Shown piece by piece: positions 42,159 through 52,403 of a DNA stretch of 64,000 bases (positions within the stretch are counted from its first letter, which is position 1; every line of letters starts with the position of its first letter). The notes beneath the pieces are model-generated. The model did not search any database and was not told where the DNA came from. It saw only the letters and a program-made list of their open reading frames with translations. This stretch comes from Plenodomus lindquistii (lineage: Eukaryota; Ascomycota; Dothideomycetes; Pleosporales; Leptosphaeriaceae), in the NCBI GenBank assembly GCA_025504975.1, contig JANUWI010000012.1:62001-126000 (forward strand), in the 5' to 3' direction. The position numbers were made by a program, and so were the translations under genes.

Positions 42159-45050
42159 ATGTCCAACTTCTATCAGAGCTCTTCGTTCACATTCAGGTGC
42201 CCACCACCAAGGCATGAGCCTCAGGCCCCAAGCGGGTTCAGCACACTTTGTTCCGAGTGCGAAGCCCTCGACCTGGAACACAGTTTCATCGCCGCTCACG
42301 AGCTGTACGAAGGCGCCCGGAGAGGCCACAACTCGCGATCTCTTACAGCCTGCCGAAAAAAAGACACCGACCCGGTCTATCTCAAGAATTTCCATTTTGT
42401 CACCTCATTAGGTAATCGACTGTCTTTCGCGAGCCAATGCAGACTTTGTAACTTCTTCGCTGCTACGGTCCCCGAGCCCCGAAGTGGATGCTACAAGATC
42501 ATGGCGATTTGTAGCAGCGAAAGCCACCTGTTCGAGCCGCGCAAGAAGGACATTCGTGGTCAGCTCACTCGTCGCCCATGGGAAGCAAGGCGTTTTGATA
42601 CCACCGAAGCAGAGACAAAGGCCATGTCCCTGGAGCACAATGTATTCATGGCGCTCGTTCCAGAATTACCGACCATACCTAAAAATGCTATACCTGTACG
42701 ATGGTTCGAAACAGATCTTCCAAGGATTGGCGCGATTTATCGTGCGACGGGGCGCGAGAACACCGTCCATCGATTAGTAGCACCCCGGCAACTATCATCA
42801 CGTGTCGACTTTACCGTTCTGCGAGCCTGGCTTTGTCGTTGTCGAAGTCACCATTTCTCATGCACCCGGCGACCTCAAAGCGACACTTCGCTAGCAGGCT
42901 TTAAAGTCATCGACTGTCGAAGTCTCAGCTCTCCCCCCAAGATCGTTGAACGACCATGGTCGGAACGGTACGTGGCGTTGAGCTATGTCTGGGGCCCACC
43001 TTCAGGCGACTGGCCGCAAACGGTTTCAGATGCGATTGAGGTGACAAAACAAATGGGAGAGAGATATTTGTGGGTAGACAGGACCTGCATTGATCAGACA
43101 AATTTAGAAGAGAAGTTGGCCGTGATTTCGAAAATGGATGCTATTTATGCTGGTGCCGAATTCACGATAGTTTGTGCGGCTGGCGACGCGAGATCTGGCC
43201 TACCAGGCGTCATGGCAACTCCGCGAAAGGCCCAGCCTCAGGTTCAGCTCGAGCAACGGAGCGAAAAGTCGAGAGGCAAGTGTGCGGTCAACTTCATACA
43301 AGGCTCTGTCAGCGAACTTCTGGGCGTGACGGAGGATGAATACGCAACAGAGTGCCTTGGGGAAAGGAAATGGCTGGATGACGGACGCTTCGGCCTCGGT
43401 GACAGAGTGAGCTTCAACTTCAGAGAGCTACTAGAGGATCGACGCCTGCAAACGAAGTACGATATACCGCAGAGCCATCTCAAATTCTTCCGAGAAATGG
43501 CGGAAGACTTCGGTCATGAGAAGCTCGAGGATTTCTTGGAGTTACAATTGGAGCTCGCACGTCGCATCGGTATTCCGCTTAAAGGCATGGTCTCGTATCT
43601 CAGCGGAGAGCTTGCGGCGTCACAAGGACTTGACCCCACAGACTTGGCAGACCTGCCCATCATGGAAAAGTCATTCACAGATCCGTCGAAACCAATGAGA
43701 CCTTTGGCCCGGAACAGAAGGGACGGTACACTCACTCTGCTATCCACGATGCAGGACCCACGATGGGCGATCAAGCAATCAACATGGGCCACGCGTGGTT
43801 GGACCTATCAAGAAGGTGTGCTTTCGAATCGTCGCCTAGTCTTTACGGAAGAACAAGTGTACTGGGAATGCCACGGTATGGCGATATGTGAGTCTCTGGA
43901 CCTGGCACTGGACCTGATTCATGAGGCGTCTGGCGAGCGTATGGCCGACTTCATGCTATCCGGCATCTTCGACGACGACTTGCATCATGATTCCGAGCTC
44001 CAATATGGTTTCCAGCCTCCAAAAATTGAGCATATTGGAGATCAGGTAGTTACACTTGATGGTCACATCGAAGCCTATACTTCAAGAAATCTCACAGATG
44101 GATGCGACACCCTGAGAGCCTTTATGGGGGTAGCCAACACGTATACGACCGACAACGGGCTTTGTCTGTTACTCGGGATTCCTGCCTGGGCTGGCTCGTG
44201 CGCCAATGGCAATTCTGGTCTTCAGCATACCTTCGCTTTGTCAGTGTCAAGCTGGACCCATACTGATGCAACGAGAGGCAGGGCTCAAGGAATGCTCACC
44301 ACAAGCTGCGCTCGGCGATCCCAGTTCCCCTCGTGGACATGGGCAGGCTGGGAAGGCGCTATCGAGTTCTGCAATGAAGTACAAACAAAGACACGTCACG
44401 TTGCTTCATCGGACCAGGGTATGGGCATGATAATGACACTACCTGGTCCTGGACCAAGATTCACAGGCCACGGAAACGAATTCGAGACCGCTGCGACAGA
44501 TCCCAACCACAGCGACTTCTTCAAGGCGCTGACGAGCAAGGATTGGGTGAGCCAAATGGATTATACATGGTCAGCGGCGATGACACTGCACAGCGAAGAC
44601 GGGAGCATTTCCACTACGCTCACCGACGGAGTATCAATGCGCGCAATTGCGAATCCGGAATTGCCATGGCGGCTTACGATCAAGAAGCCTCTCCTTCTGC
44701 GACACATGAACTTCACGCGTGGACAACATCCAGGAGAGTGGCGGAGGCTTGACGGCAGGGTAGTCGGTGTGCATTTATCGGTACCCATTACCGATCAGCA
44801 ATTAGTGAGCGATCAAAAGAGCGGACATCTTCGGGTGGTTTTGGTGTTCGCAAGCATGATTCCTTTTGTGTATAATGGCATCGCGCGGTATCTTATCCTG
44901 CGCCAAGCTGAGCAGAAGGGATGTTGGGAGAGGATTGGGCGCCTGAACATGTGGATTACTGAGAAGGAGATGGAACGGTGTAGGAGCCCTGACGCGCTGG
45001 TATCCGTTTTGCCGGTCTGCGAACTCCAGGGTACCTTGACAATAGTGTAA
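42159..45050 (+). CDS. HET-domain protein (heterokaryon incompatibility family)
   Basis: One uninterrupted exon of 963 residues. An N-terminal cysteine-containing part (LCSECEALDLEHSF, QCRLCNFF) is usual for this HET subgroup. The HET domain has its three hallmarks: RYVALSYVWG near 270, YLWVDRTCIDQ near 303 with the following MDAIYAGAEFTIV, and RGWTYQEGVLSNRRLVF near 545. Between the second and third lies a 150-residue insertion rich in charged residues. HET proteins start a cell-death reaction when unlike hyphae fuse. Unlike the HET gene at 14.7 kb, this one is intact. It lies directly before the tandem array of unknown genes. Confidence 0.92.
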   Translation: MSNFYQSSSFTFRCPPPRHEPQAPSGFSTLCSECEALDLEHSFIAAHELYEGARRGHNSRSLTACRKKDTDPVYLKNFHFVTSLGNRLSFASQCRLCNFFAATVPEPRSGCYKIMAICSSESHLFEPRKKDIRGQLTRRPWEARRFDTTEAETKAMSLEHNVFMALVPELPTIPKNAIPVRWFETDLPRIGAIYRATGRENTVHRLVAPRQLSSRVDFTVLRAWLCRCRSHHFSCTRRPQSDTSLAGFKVIDCRSLSSPPKIVERPWSERYVALSYVWGPPSGDWPQTVSDAIEVTKQMGERYLWVDRTCIDQTNLEEKLAVISKMDAIYAGAEFTIVCAAGDARSGLPGVMATPRKAQPQVQLEQRSEKSRGKCAVNFIQGSVSELLGVTEDEYATECLGERKWLDDGRFGLGDRVSFNFRELLEDRRLQTKYDIPQSHLKFFREMAEDFGHEKLEDFLELQLELARRIGIPLKGMVSYLSGELAASQGLDPTDLADLPIMEKSFTDPSKPMRPLARNRRDGTLTLLSTMQDPRWAIKQSTWATRGWTYQEGVLSNRRLVFTEEQVYWECHGMAICESLDLALDLIHEASGERMADFMLSGIFDDDLHHDSELQYGFQPPKIEHIGDQVVTLDGHIEAYTSRNLTDGCDTLRAFMGVANTYTTDNGLCLLLGIPAWAGSCANGNSGLQHTFALSVSSWTHTDATRGRAQGMLTTSCARRSQFPSWTWAGWEGAIEFCNEVQTKTRHVASSDQGMGMIMTLPGPGPRFTGHGNEFETAATDPNHSDFFKALTSKDWVSQMDYTWSAAMTLHSEDGSISTTLTDGVSMRAIANPELPWRLTIKKPLLLRHMNFTRGQHPGEWRRLDGRVVGVHLSVPITDQQLVSDQKSGHLRVVLVFASMIPFVYNGIARYLILRQAEQKGCWERIGRLNMWITEKEMERCRSPDALVSVLPVCELQGTLTIV

Positions 45051-45760
45051 CTTATGCGAATGCAAGGTTGCCTCTGCGCTTTCTTTCTGCAATATTTGTC
45101 GTTGTATAACTTATTAGCCTTCTTCAGCTTTCTCATGTCGGCCTTGGTTTTTTCATCTGCTTCCTGCCCCTCTTTCGCCTGCTTCATGCGGAATGAGACA
45201 TGAGTCCACAATATCTCCGGTCTCTTATTGACTTGATTAGACGACAGAAGCACTATTAGTTGTCTAGATTGCGGGTTGAGGTGCCGTAAGGCAGTTGACA
45301 TTGTCTTGACTTGATTGTCAGACTTTTCGAGTTTTGGTGGCGTACCTCCCTTTCCAGAGTCACAATTTCTAGCGACTCTGCCCAGTTGTATATATCGTAC
45401 TATCGCGCGATTGAGTCGTATGTAAGCTTTTCGCTGCTGCTGGATCGATGTGGTACGCGAAGCACAGTGGTACTGTCGTTGGTGATAACGATGGGCGTCT
45501 ACTGTGCGGCGCCATGGTCAGTCACAACTCAAACTATGCTGAAGGATCTTGTGACTTTAGAAGAATGACACATTGCTTGTCCATGGGGCGTTTAAGGCGT
45601 TGATTACACCCTTGGCACGTGCACGGCCTAGGGATGTCGCATTGAGCGTCTGACACTGATACGTGATGAAGCAATCACTGAGCAGTACAAAAGTGAGCCA
45701 CTATCAGCCAGCCACTATCCGCCCTTTTGCAATACCTTTCTTCTATTACATTCAGTCCCC
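45051..45760. other. Intergenic region after the HET gene
   Basis: A minus-strand frame (45301 back into the HET gene) encodes a Lys/Glu-rich helix outside the HET gene, but it continues antisense through HET coding sequence and is not supported. No other gene is seen. Confidence 0.4.
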
Positions 45761-46045
45761 ATGTCTTCCGAAGGCTGCGACGTCGATGCACCCTCTACAA
45801 TCGAAGGAAAACTAGGTGTCATTGAGTACAAAATAATGCTTTTGAGCAATGCCATGCATTATTGGGGTGATAAGCACAGCAATGGTGAAGGCGCGGATAA
45901 CATGAGTCTAGGCCTTGATCTGGTTCTTGAGCTTCTGGCTCAGGCTGAGGACGCGTTCGAGTTGGAGTATGAGGCTCCGAGCGTCACGTGGCAGCTTCAG
46001 AAGTTGTTCGAGGTTGCGCTGCATGCACGAGCTCATGTGCGATGA
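45761..46045 (+). CDS. Small helical protein, first member of a tandem family
   Basis: A 94-residue acidic, helical protein with no signal peptide. Its core (TIEGKLGVIEYKIMLLSNAM, then LDLVLELLAQAEDAFELEYE) corresponds to that of the copy at 46647 (TIDDKLWKIQYTLLQ, then LDIVMGHLEQAWNAFDFYF). The same two-helix pattern is seen more loosely in the N-terminal parts of the longer genes at 47603 and 48857. I do not recognise the family. The ATG follows a CT-rich leader and the stop is followed by a non-coding gap. It appears to be a version of the family that has only the helical module. Confidence 0.6.
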   Translation: MSSEGCDVDAPSTIEGKLGVIEYKIMLLSNAMHYWGDKHSNGEGADNMSLGLDLVLELLAQAEDAFELEYEAPSVTWQLQKLFEVALHARAHVR

Positions 46046-46646
46046 GATTTGAATGTGTAAAACATGGCTTCAAATGGGTGTGTTCGCCTGCTGTTGTCCT
46101 CGGGCTCGGGTTTTTGAGTTCTCACGAATGACAAATGGGGATAAAGGACCGGTTTTCACCTCGTGCCACGATCTTTCAGATAGAAGGGGCCGTATAGATA
46201 ACTCATTCCATCCACACTCGCTCTACACAGCCTATAAGCTCTGAAACAGGCATCTAACCTCTTTACATCATCAGTCCTTGTCTGCAGCATTCACCGGGGT
46301 CTACACAGGCTCTTCCAATTCTCGCTTCACCTGATTGCATCACTCCAATCGCACAAACGCAATTCTTTCCCAAATCATAGATGTCAGACAATGAGTGACC
46401 TGAATGCGAATCAATTAGAGTCGCTGACTAACATATACAGCATATGACCTTGGCGTCCAGTCGTGCCTAAAACCGGACAATGCCCAATTTCTGCCGCTTG
46501 TATCTTGTGGTTCTTGAGACAAGCCAAATACGACTTGTGACCAGGCACCGAAACGATTATCGAGCTTCACCACAATATGAGCCGGGTAGGGGACCGACGT
46601 TTTTCCCACTCTGCTCCATCATACCTCACCTTGAGCGTACTAATTC
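46046..46646. other. Spacer in the tandem array
   Basis: 600 bases without a supported gene. The end is CT- and CA-rich and acts as the leader of the next copy. Confidence 0.4.
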
Positions 46647-46937
46647 ATGGCCTCCGACTCACCCCCCATATCACGCGAGGATTCTGCAGAGACGCCTCCA
46701 CTCACAATCGATGACAAGCTGTGGAAGATCCAATACACGCTCCTACAATTTTCAGGTGATGCGGGAGACTCCAAATCCAGGAAGAGTATGATGCGACGAC
46801 CACAGCTGAGATGCACCGGAGGCTTGATATCGTCATGGGTCACCTTGAGCAAGCTTGGAATGCGTTCGACTTTTATTTTGTCACTGATACAACGACCGAA
46901 ACTGGAGTCACAGCGCTGGGCGGAGGAAGCGCAAGAT
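46647..46937 (+). pseudogene. Second tandem-family copy, apparently frameshifted
   Basis: The first 40 residues (ending IQYTLLQFSG) parallel the gene at 45761. The continuation of the family pattern (EEYDATTT, then LDIVMGHLEQAWNAFDFYF) is in another frame from about 46770 and ends at a stop near 46935. A one-base shift at about 46758-46770 is needed. The only GT-AG pair there would make an intron of about 25 bases, too short. Left as read, the frame gives a 99-residue protein whose second half is unlike the family. Confidence 0.5.
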
Positions 46938-46946
46938 AGGGGATGA

Positions 46947-47602
46947 TCGCACGCGGCTAGGTTGCGGTGAGTGCTGAGTTTACAGTATATCTGGGGGAGA
47001 TGAATCAAAGGCTTCGACTGTAGCGTTATGATATCTTGTTTCTGAGCGTCTCATGGTTCTAGTGTATGCCAGACAGATTACATCGAAGGTGGACTTAATG
47101 GGCGGAGATGGTGGGAGGAGCAAAATAGAGTACATAGGCCATCTCTTCTGGCCATGTTTGTCTAGGGTTCCCGGCACGGTATTTTCATTCTCCGTTACAC
47201 GGTCACTACCAATTTCCGTGCGAGAATCCTTCTTACCAATACGAGGCGCGAGACGTGCGTTGGATATATCTCGAACCATAGGAGAGGATAAGGTGGTCAT
47301 TCAAGCGACTTAATGCGCGTATGATATCACCACCTATCGACGTCGGTGTCACCACCATGAAAACCCATCACGTTTCGACTGTCGCAAGAGCGTTTGATTG
47401 AGATTGGTGCTAGCAATCTGTAGTATTGTCGTTTGACCTACATGAGTGTTCTTATCGCTGTGAAGCAAGCTCTACAGTGCATCAATCAGGCTTGTTCATG
47501 ATTCTAGTCGTGATTCAAGCAATCATTCAACGCTTTAAAGTCTGGCATTCCGAACGTGAATCGTTTCCATCCGTCTACACTGGTCGTCTTGAGCACGCAA
47601 GA
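46947..47602. other. Spacer in the tandem array
   Basis: 650 bases with no supported gene. A frame at 47053-47313 has no match to the family. The open frame of the next gene extends back to 47426, but the first 59 codons look like leader sequence. Confidence 0.4.
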
Positions 47603-48442
47603 ATGTCAGACGAGGTAATGAACGACAAGCCCCTCGACTCGAATCTCAATCTAGACGCAGTGTATGAAGCGATATCGGAGTGCCGGCGCTCAGTGTGGCA
47701 ACTTGGTCTCAGTGCCAATCGAGCAAGTACCAGCGGATATGGAATTTCTGTGTCTGCATTCTTGCCAGAGCATGACGAAGCGTTGAAATCAGTATTTCTT
47801 CTCCTATGCGATGCCAGCGGGAAGTTGGATGACTTGCTCAACGATGTGCGCGACATGAACCCGCAGATAAAGTGGCATGAGACTTTGCCCAAGCCAACGA
47901 TGGGCGATGGCAGCAAGAGCAAGGTCAGCGAATCCAGCGTGGGTAAAGGGCCAGGTAGAACACCCGTCAAGAAGCCTGCGCGTGCCTCTACTGCCGCTGC
48001 AGCTCTAGCTCCAGCTGTGCTCCCGCCGCCATCAGTATCAAGATCGGGTTCACCGTCGGCATCAGTATCATCGTCAGAATCATCAAGCGCGCTCGCGGAC
48101 CAGCGAAAGCATCGTACCAGTCACGAACCCATCTACTTCACCAATGGCGAGACGGAAGTCCCAGGTAGTGAGATCTCACCAGAGGATGAAAAAGCAGTCA
48201 ACAAAACGATTCGGCTTTTCTTCCATGGCGAGAAGAAGTTGCAGAATAAGTGCATTTCCCGAAGAATCGCTGGCCAAGGAACCGCATATGTGGGTGATGG
48301 CTTGGAGGAGTACAGCTGTTTTCATTGCCAAAAAATGAACAGGTACTGCATCTCTTGGGAACAAGGTCGAGACGAAAGGAAGCAAGGTTTTGTTGTGCGC
48401 GCCAGGTATAGCCCGAAACAGCCAGTGAAGTGGAAGGATTGA
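47603..48442 (+). CDS. Tandem-family protein with IYFTNG cysteine domain (copy C)
   Basis: 279 residues from the ATG at 47603; an in-frame ATG at 47426 exists, but the intervening translation is unlike the other copies. Residues 10-90 are helical (AVYEAISECRRSVWQLGLSA, SVFLLLCDASGKLDDLL). A Ser/Ala/Pro-rich linker follows (SRSGSPSASVSSSESSSA). The C-terminal 105 residues form a domain shared with the gene at 48857: IYFTNG, EVP, SE(I/V), a cysteine before RRIAG, then YSCFHCQKMNRYC with CxxC and NRxC, a tryptophan, and GFVVRARY. The four cysteines could bind zinc or form disulfides; no signal peptide is seen, so an intracellular site is more likely. Function unknown. Confidence 0.7.
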   Translation: MSDEVMNDKPLDSNLNLDAVYEAISECRRSVWQLGLSANRASTSGYGISVSAFLPEHDEALKSVFLLLCDASGKLDDLLNDVRDMNPQIKWHETLPKPTMGDGSKSKVSESSVGKGPGRTPVKKPARASTAAAALAPAVLPPPSVSRSGSPSASVSSSESSSALADQRKHRTSHEPIYFTNGETEVPGSEISPEDEKAVNKTIRLFFHGEKKLQNKCISRRIAGQGTAYVGDGLEEYSCFHCQKMNRYCISWEQGRDERKQGFVVRARYSPKQPVKWKD

Positions 48443-48856
48443 TCTGTAGGCATGTTTGTGACTTCTTTGGACCGTGCGCATGTAGTTATGGACTAGAATG
48501 AATAGAATGCTACTTGCGCCTCATGCGCAGCTTTGCCAATCTGAATTGGTGCTCTGTACATCGTTTTCACTTGTCCCGGTGGCGAAAATCTCATGAGCGT
48601 GCCCTGTGATCGCATATATAAATATCTTCCTTCATCTTCCAGAGCGTGTGAAGCACGCAAAGGCTATTGTCCAGGTGGCTCGAAAGACGGCAGCTTTGCT
48701 TCAATTAGGCGCAATTGCGCGGAAATTCGAGAATGGTCTGGCGACCAGAGTTTGCTGTGTCATGTGTGATATGGCAAGACAATCATTTGCCATATTTAGG
48801 CTCAATCGCAAGTCATACATAGTCGACAAATTCTATCAAGAGAACTCACCTAAACT
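48443..48856. other. Spacer with the promoter of copy D
   Basis: A TATATAAA run at 48615-48622 lies about 240 bases before the next ATG. The open frame at 48606-48896 is short and overlaps the start of the next gene. Confidence 0.4.
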
Positions 48857-49876
48857 ATGGCGAAGTTCACACCCATCAACGGCAAGAGGTCGCTGATGGA
48901 ACTGCCTGAAGGTCTCGATGCATTAGAGCCGTATCTGACCAACATGAGGAACGCACTCGGAGAGCTTCAAACCGCCATCGATAACTTGGTTCCGGCCATC
49001 CGCGAAAGTGTAGCTGGGTTTGGTGGGACTCAGCCCCCTCCTGGGCACTACATGGAGTTCGCCAGAGACTATCTTTGGACGGCGCATGACAACATAGACT
49101 CGGCACAACGGATGTTACGGACTACTGGCGAAAACGTCTTTCCACACGTGTCTCAGCATCTGCGACCTCAAGAGCAGCCCACTGATCTGTCTGACGTCTT
49201 GGAGAATGTGGGTAAGGAGGGCAGCAAAGGTACACCAACCTCCGAGCCTGGTATGGGCCAATTTTCTCATTCAGGGGAGTTTGAAGATGACATGGAAGAG
49301 CCGAGTTGCATGGACGAGCACATGCCATCCGGGGAGGAGTCAGAATCATCCCTTACATCTGAAGCAGCCACCGGACCACCAGCCCCCGAGGCCGCCGATC
49401 CAGTACTCCGTCGTCGTGACCGCGAGCGCATCTACTTCACCAATGGCCTGGACGAGGTTCCTCTTTCGGAGGTCCCCACCAGCGTCCAACAAGCCGCGCA
49501 AGCCACGCTGTACGATGTTCTCACCAACAAAACCTCCAGAAGAGGATGCCTCTATGAGCGAATCGCTGGGGCACCGACCAGATCTGTCGTGCCGAATGAG
49601 GACCGTGGGGGCCATGACGAGACTCGGTACTGCTGCCGCGAATGTACGCGCAAGAACAGAATGTGTTTGCGGTGGAGGGAGGAGTTGGATAATGGCAAAG
49701 ACAAAAAAGAGGCTGGTGTGGTAGTGTGCGCAAGGTACGGGGAGTTTGAATTAGATGATAGTGATGAGAAGGGGAAAGGAAAAGCTAAGAGGGATCCGAT
49801 CTGGCAGAAGAAGACTGGTTCGATTATGAAACCGAGGAAGCAGCCGACGCTGAAGGAGCGCAAAATGGATGACTGA
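48857..49876 (+). CDS. Tandem-family protein with IYFTNG cysteine domain (copy D)
   Basis: 339 residues in one exon. Helical N-terminus at 20-95 (LEPYLTNMRNALGELQTAI, ARDYLWTAHDNIDSAQRML), then an acidic Ser/Glu/Pro linker to about 190. The shared domain follows: RIYFTNGLDEVPLSEVP, a cysteine before ERIAG, then YCCRECTRKNRMC (again CxxC and NRxC), LRW and GVVVCARY. After it come 60 Lys-rich residues that end in ERKMDD, possibly a nuclear or nucleic-acid-binding tail. This basic tail is lacking in copy C. The domain looks like a compact four-cysteine fold; I know no name for it. The strong preservation of spacing between diverged copies indicates selection. Confidence 0.75.
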   Translation: MAKFTPINGKRSLMELPEGLDALEPYLTNMRNALGELQTAIDNLVPAIRESVAGFGGTQPPPGHYMEFARDYLWTAHDNIDSAQRMLRTTGENVFPHVSQHLRPQEQPTDLSDVLENVGKEGSKGTPTSEPGMGQFSHSGEFEDDMEEPSCMDEHMPSGEESESSLTSEAATGPPAPEAADPVLRRRDRERIYFTNGLDEVPLSEVPTSVQQAAQATLYDVLTNKTSRRGCLYERIAGAPTRSVVPNEDRGGHDETRYCCRECTRKNRMCLRWREELDNGKDKKEAGVVVCARYGEFELDDSDEKGKGKAKRDPIWQKKTGSIMKPRKQPTLKERKMDD

Positions 49877-50308
49877 TGAAAGCTGGCATGAAGCGGTGAA
49901 GTAAAGGGGGGAAGGGGGGAGGGGGGGTGGCCTGTATGTAGTACGCTACGCAGGAACAGATGATTTAAATGACCGATCAACTGAGATCAATGATGACATT
50001 AGGCTGGCAATAATTTCTTTGGTGTTGATGCGCCAGGAAAGACATATTGTATCGTGTAAGCGCGTTGTTTTTGGCGCGTCGCTCTCCGCCGCGACCAGAT
50101 GACATCACTGGCCTGTGCTTCTCCTAGTGTTTCTCGTCAGGTTCCGCACAACAAGTCATCTGCATATTCACCAACACAACTTCATGAACCGGCTAGCTTG
50201 CACTGGATAAGTAGGTTCTTGTCGCAACAGTATTACACATTACGCTATCTTGGCTTCCCCTTTCGTCCTTTTACGCTACTTGATCTCACTATCACTGTGA
50301 CAACATGT
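49877..50308. other. Intergenic region with a G-rich tract
   Basis: Convergent 3' ends of copy D and the GMC oxidoreductase. G runs at about 49906-49928 could form a G-quadruplex. No gene is seen. Confidence 0.5.
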
Positions 50309-52403
50309 TTACGCCTTTGCGGCAGCAATGATGACGTCCGAAGCCTTCTCAGAGATCATGAAGATAGGCAGAGTCAAGTATGTACCCGGGATCTTGGGGA
50401 AGGAAGAAGCGTCGACAACACGGAGACCTTCCACACCACGGACCTTGAAGTTGCCATCAAGAACAGCGTTGGGATCATCGTCAGCGCCAATGGGAGCAGT
50501 GCACGAGGCATGGTGACCCCAGGACTCATCCTTGGCGAACTGCTTCAGCTGTGCATCGGTAGCGATCTGCTTGCCAGGCCAGACTTCGGTGAACTTTCCG
50601 TCGAGGGGGATGAGATCGTTGAACGCCTTGCGACCGAACTTCATACCCTCGACGAGCGCATCCAAATCTTCATCGCCACCGACCTTGAAGTTGCGCTTGT
50701 TAATCTCGGGAACATCCTGAGGGTCAGCGCTGCGTAGAGTAACGGAACCGGCGTTGTTGCGAGACTCCGCCTTCAGCGTGAGCCAAGTCCAGGCTTTCCT
50801 GCTGACGGTGGCGTTGCCAAAGTAGCCAGGGTAGTAGCCGTTGAAGTATGCGGGCCATCCAGCGACAAGGACATCGGCATTACCATTGGGTGTATTCTTC
50901 GACCTCTTGGTGATGGCAATGGCGACACCGTTGGTGGCATAAGCACCCTTGTTGATGGCGGGCTGGGTCTCATACTTCTCAAGGCAAGCATCGTAGCCCT
51001 CAAGGAAGGTGCAACCGTCTAGAAGGGCAAGCTTGCTAGGAGCTTCGCCAACGACGGGAATCTCGTAGCGATCCTGGAGGTTCAAGCCAACACCTGGGAG
51101 TTCCTTCACGACTGGAATGTTGAACTTCTCAAGCTCATCCCTGGGACCGATTCCGGAGAGCTTCAAGATTTGAGGAGTATTGAACGCGCCGGCAGATAGA
51201 ATGACCTCGCGGGTTGCAGTGACGGAACCCTTGGTTCCCTTGCTTGTGACACGGCCATCTTGGCGGCGAGGGTCGGCACCGTAGAGGGACCTGCCAGTTA
51301 AGAAGCTGACACCAGTTGCCTTGGGCTTCCCGTCTGCACCGTCCTCGAAGTTCACCTTGGTGACAAGAGTGTTGAGCTGGACATCGAGGTGGTACTTGCG
51401 GCTGCCGTCGGCGTTCTTGGCATTGATCACCTGGTTGAGCAAGTCAACTGGGCTGGCGCGTTTGTACTCAGGAATCTTCATCGACAATGGAACTTGCCAT
51501 AGACCTTCCTCGGCGTCACGGCCCGGCCCGGGGTGGTTGATATCGCGCGCCAAGATTTGGGCAAGGCCAGTAACTGTGGTGACGAGCGATCCAAGGAGAC
51601 CCTTACCCATGCCACTAGCAGCAGCGACGGCCAGAGAAAGAACCTTGAAGTCTTGTGCGATCAAGGTCAGTTGGGTCAGCGAAGTCTCCAACCATCCGTC
51701 GAAACCGTGGCCGACAATGGAGCTAGGCAGGTAGCGCGACTTTTCCAGACGTGTGAAGTACTTGCGCATGTTGTCGGGGTTCCATGAGGAATCACCAGTG
51801 ATACTTTGGATGTACTCCCAGTCGCTTCGGAAAGGATAGATTGTGATAAGAGCATGGTGCGTAGCGCAGCCACCGAGAGATCCAGCGCGCGGATAAAGGA
51901 GCCCAAGAGCTTTGGCACCAGCTGGTGGGGAAGCGCCAGTGTAACGAGTTCCGTCGGCCAGCTCGTAAGTGACCTTGGTGTCTCGCCTGACCTCCTCATC
52001 GTCGTCAAAGTGCTTGACAAAGTAATCCCACCTCATTGGCTCATACTCAGAGGCGACGGCGTGCAGGACCGGTACATTGAACTGGGTGGTGTTGGTCTGA
52101 TCGTCTCCAGCCTCAAGTAGAAGGACCTTGAATCCTGCAATGGCGAGCTTGGCAGCAAGGGGAGCACCGCCTGGGCCGGACCCAACAACGACGTACTCGT
52201 AATCTTCGAGTGTGGTTGTGTCGGTAGATGTGCCATTGTCTGCACGCTTCACATTCACACCTTGGTGGGGGGAGTGCTCGGCGCCATCACTGAGGCAAGT
52301 ATTAACGACCATGGATCTTCAGCATCGAATAAGTCCGAATCACTTACATGTACCGCGCAGCTACCAGGGTGGCCAGCAACGAGAGAACGGAAAACGCCTT
52401 CAT
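50309..52403 (-). CDS. GMC-family FAD oxidoreductase, secreted
   Basis: Minus-strand exons 52403-52348 and 52289-50309 give 678 residues. The first exon supplies a signal peptide (MKAFSVLSLLATLVAARY). Then come the FAD dinucleotide motif VVGSGPGGAPLA near residue 45, LLLEAGDD, GGCATHHALI (GMC signature 1 region), SAGAFNTPQILKLSGIGP (signature 2), and the C-terminal active site SWGHHASC with SSFPKIPGTYLTLP. The family oxidises alcohols or sugars and passes electrons to O2 or other acceptors; glucose oxidase, aryl-alcohol oxidase and choline dehydrogenase belong to it. The exact substrate cannot be told. The secreted form suggests H2O2 production or electron supply outside the cell. Confidence 0.93.

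Noticed and set aside
44813..45301. 162-codon minus-strand frame with a Lys/Glu-rich helix
   Set aside because: Half of it is antisense to the end of the HET gene and no relative is recognised; the charged part alone is weak evidence.
46747..46775. A 25-base intron that might rescue the second small array gene
   Set aside because: It is too short for fungal splicing, and the joined frame would still meet a stop.
50099..50737. 212-codon plus-strand frame
   Set aside because: Most of it is antisense to the GMC oxidoreductase gene, whose active-site motifs lie on the other strand.
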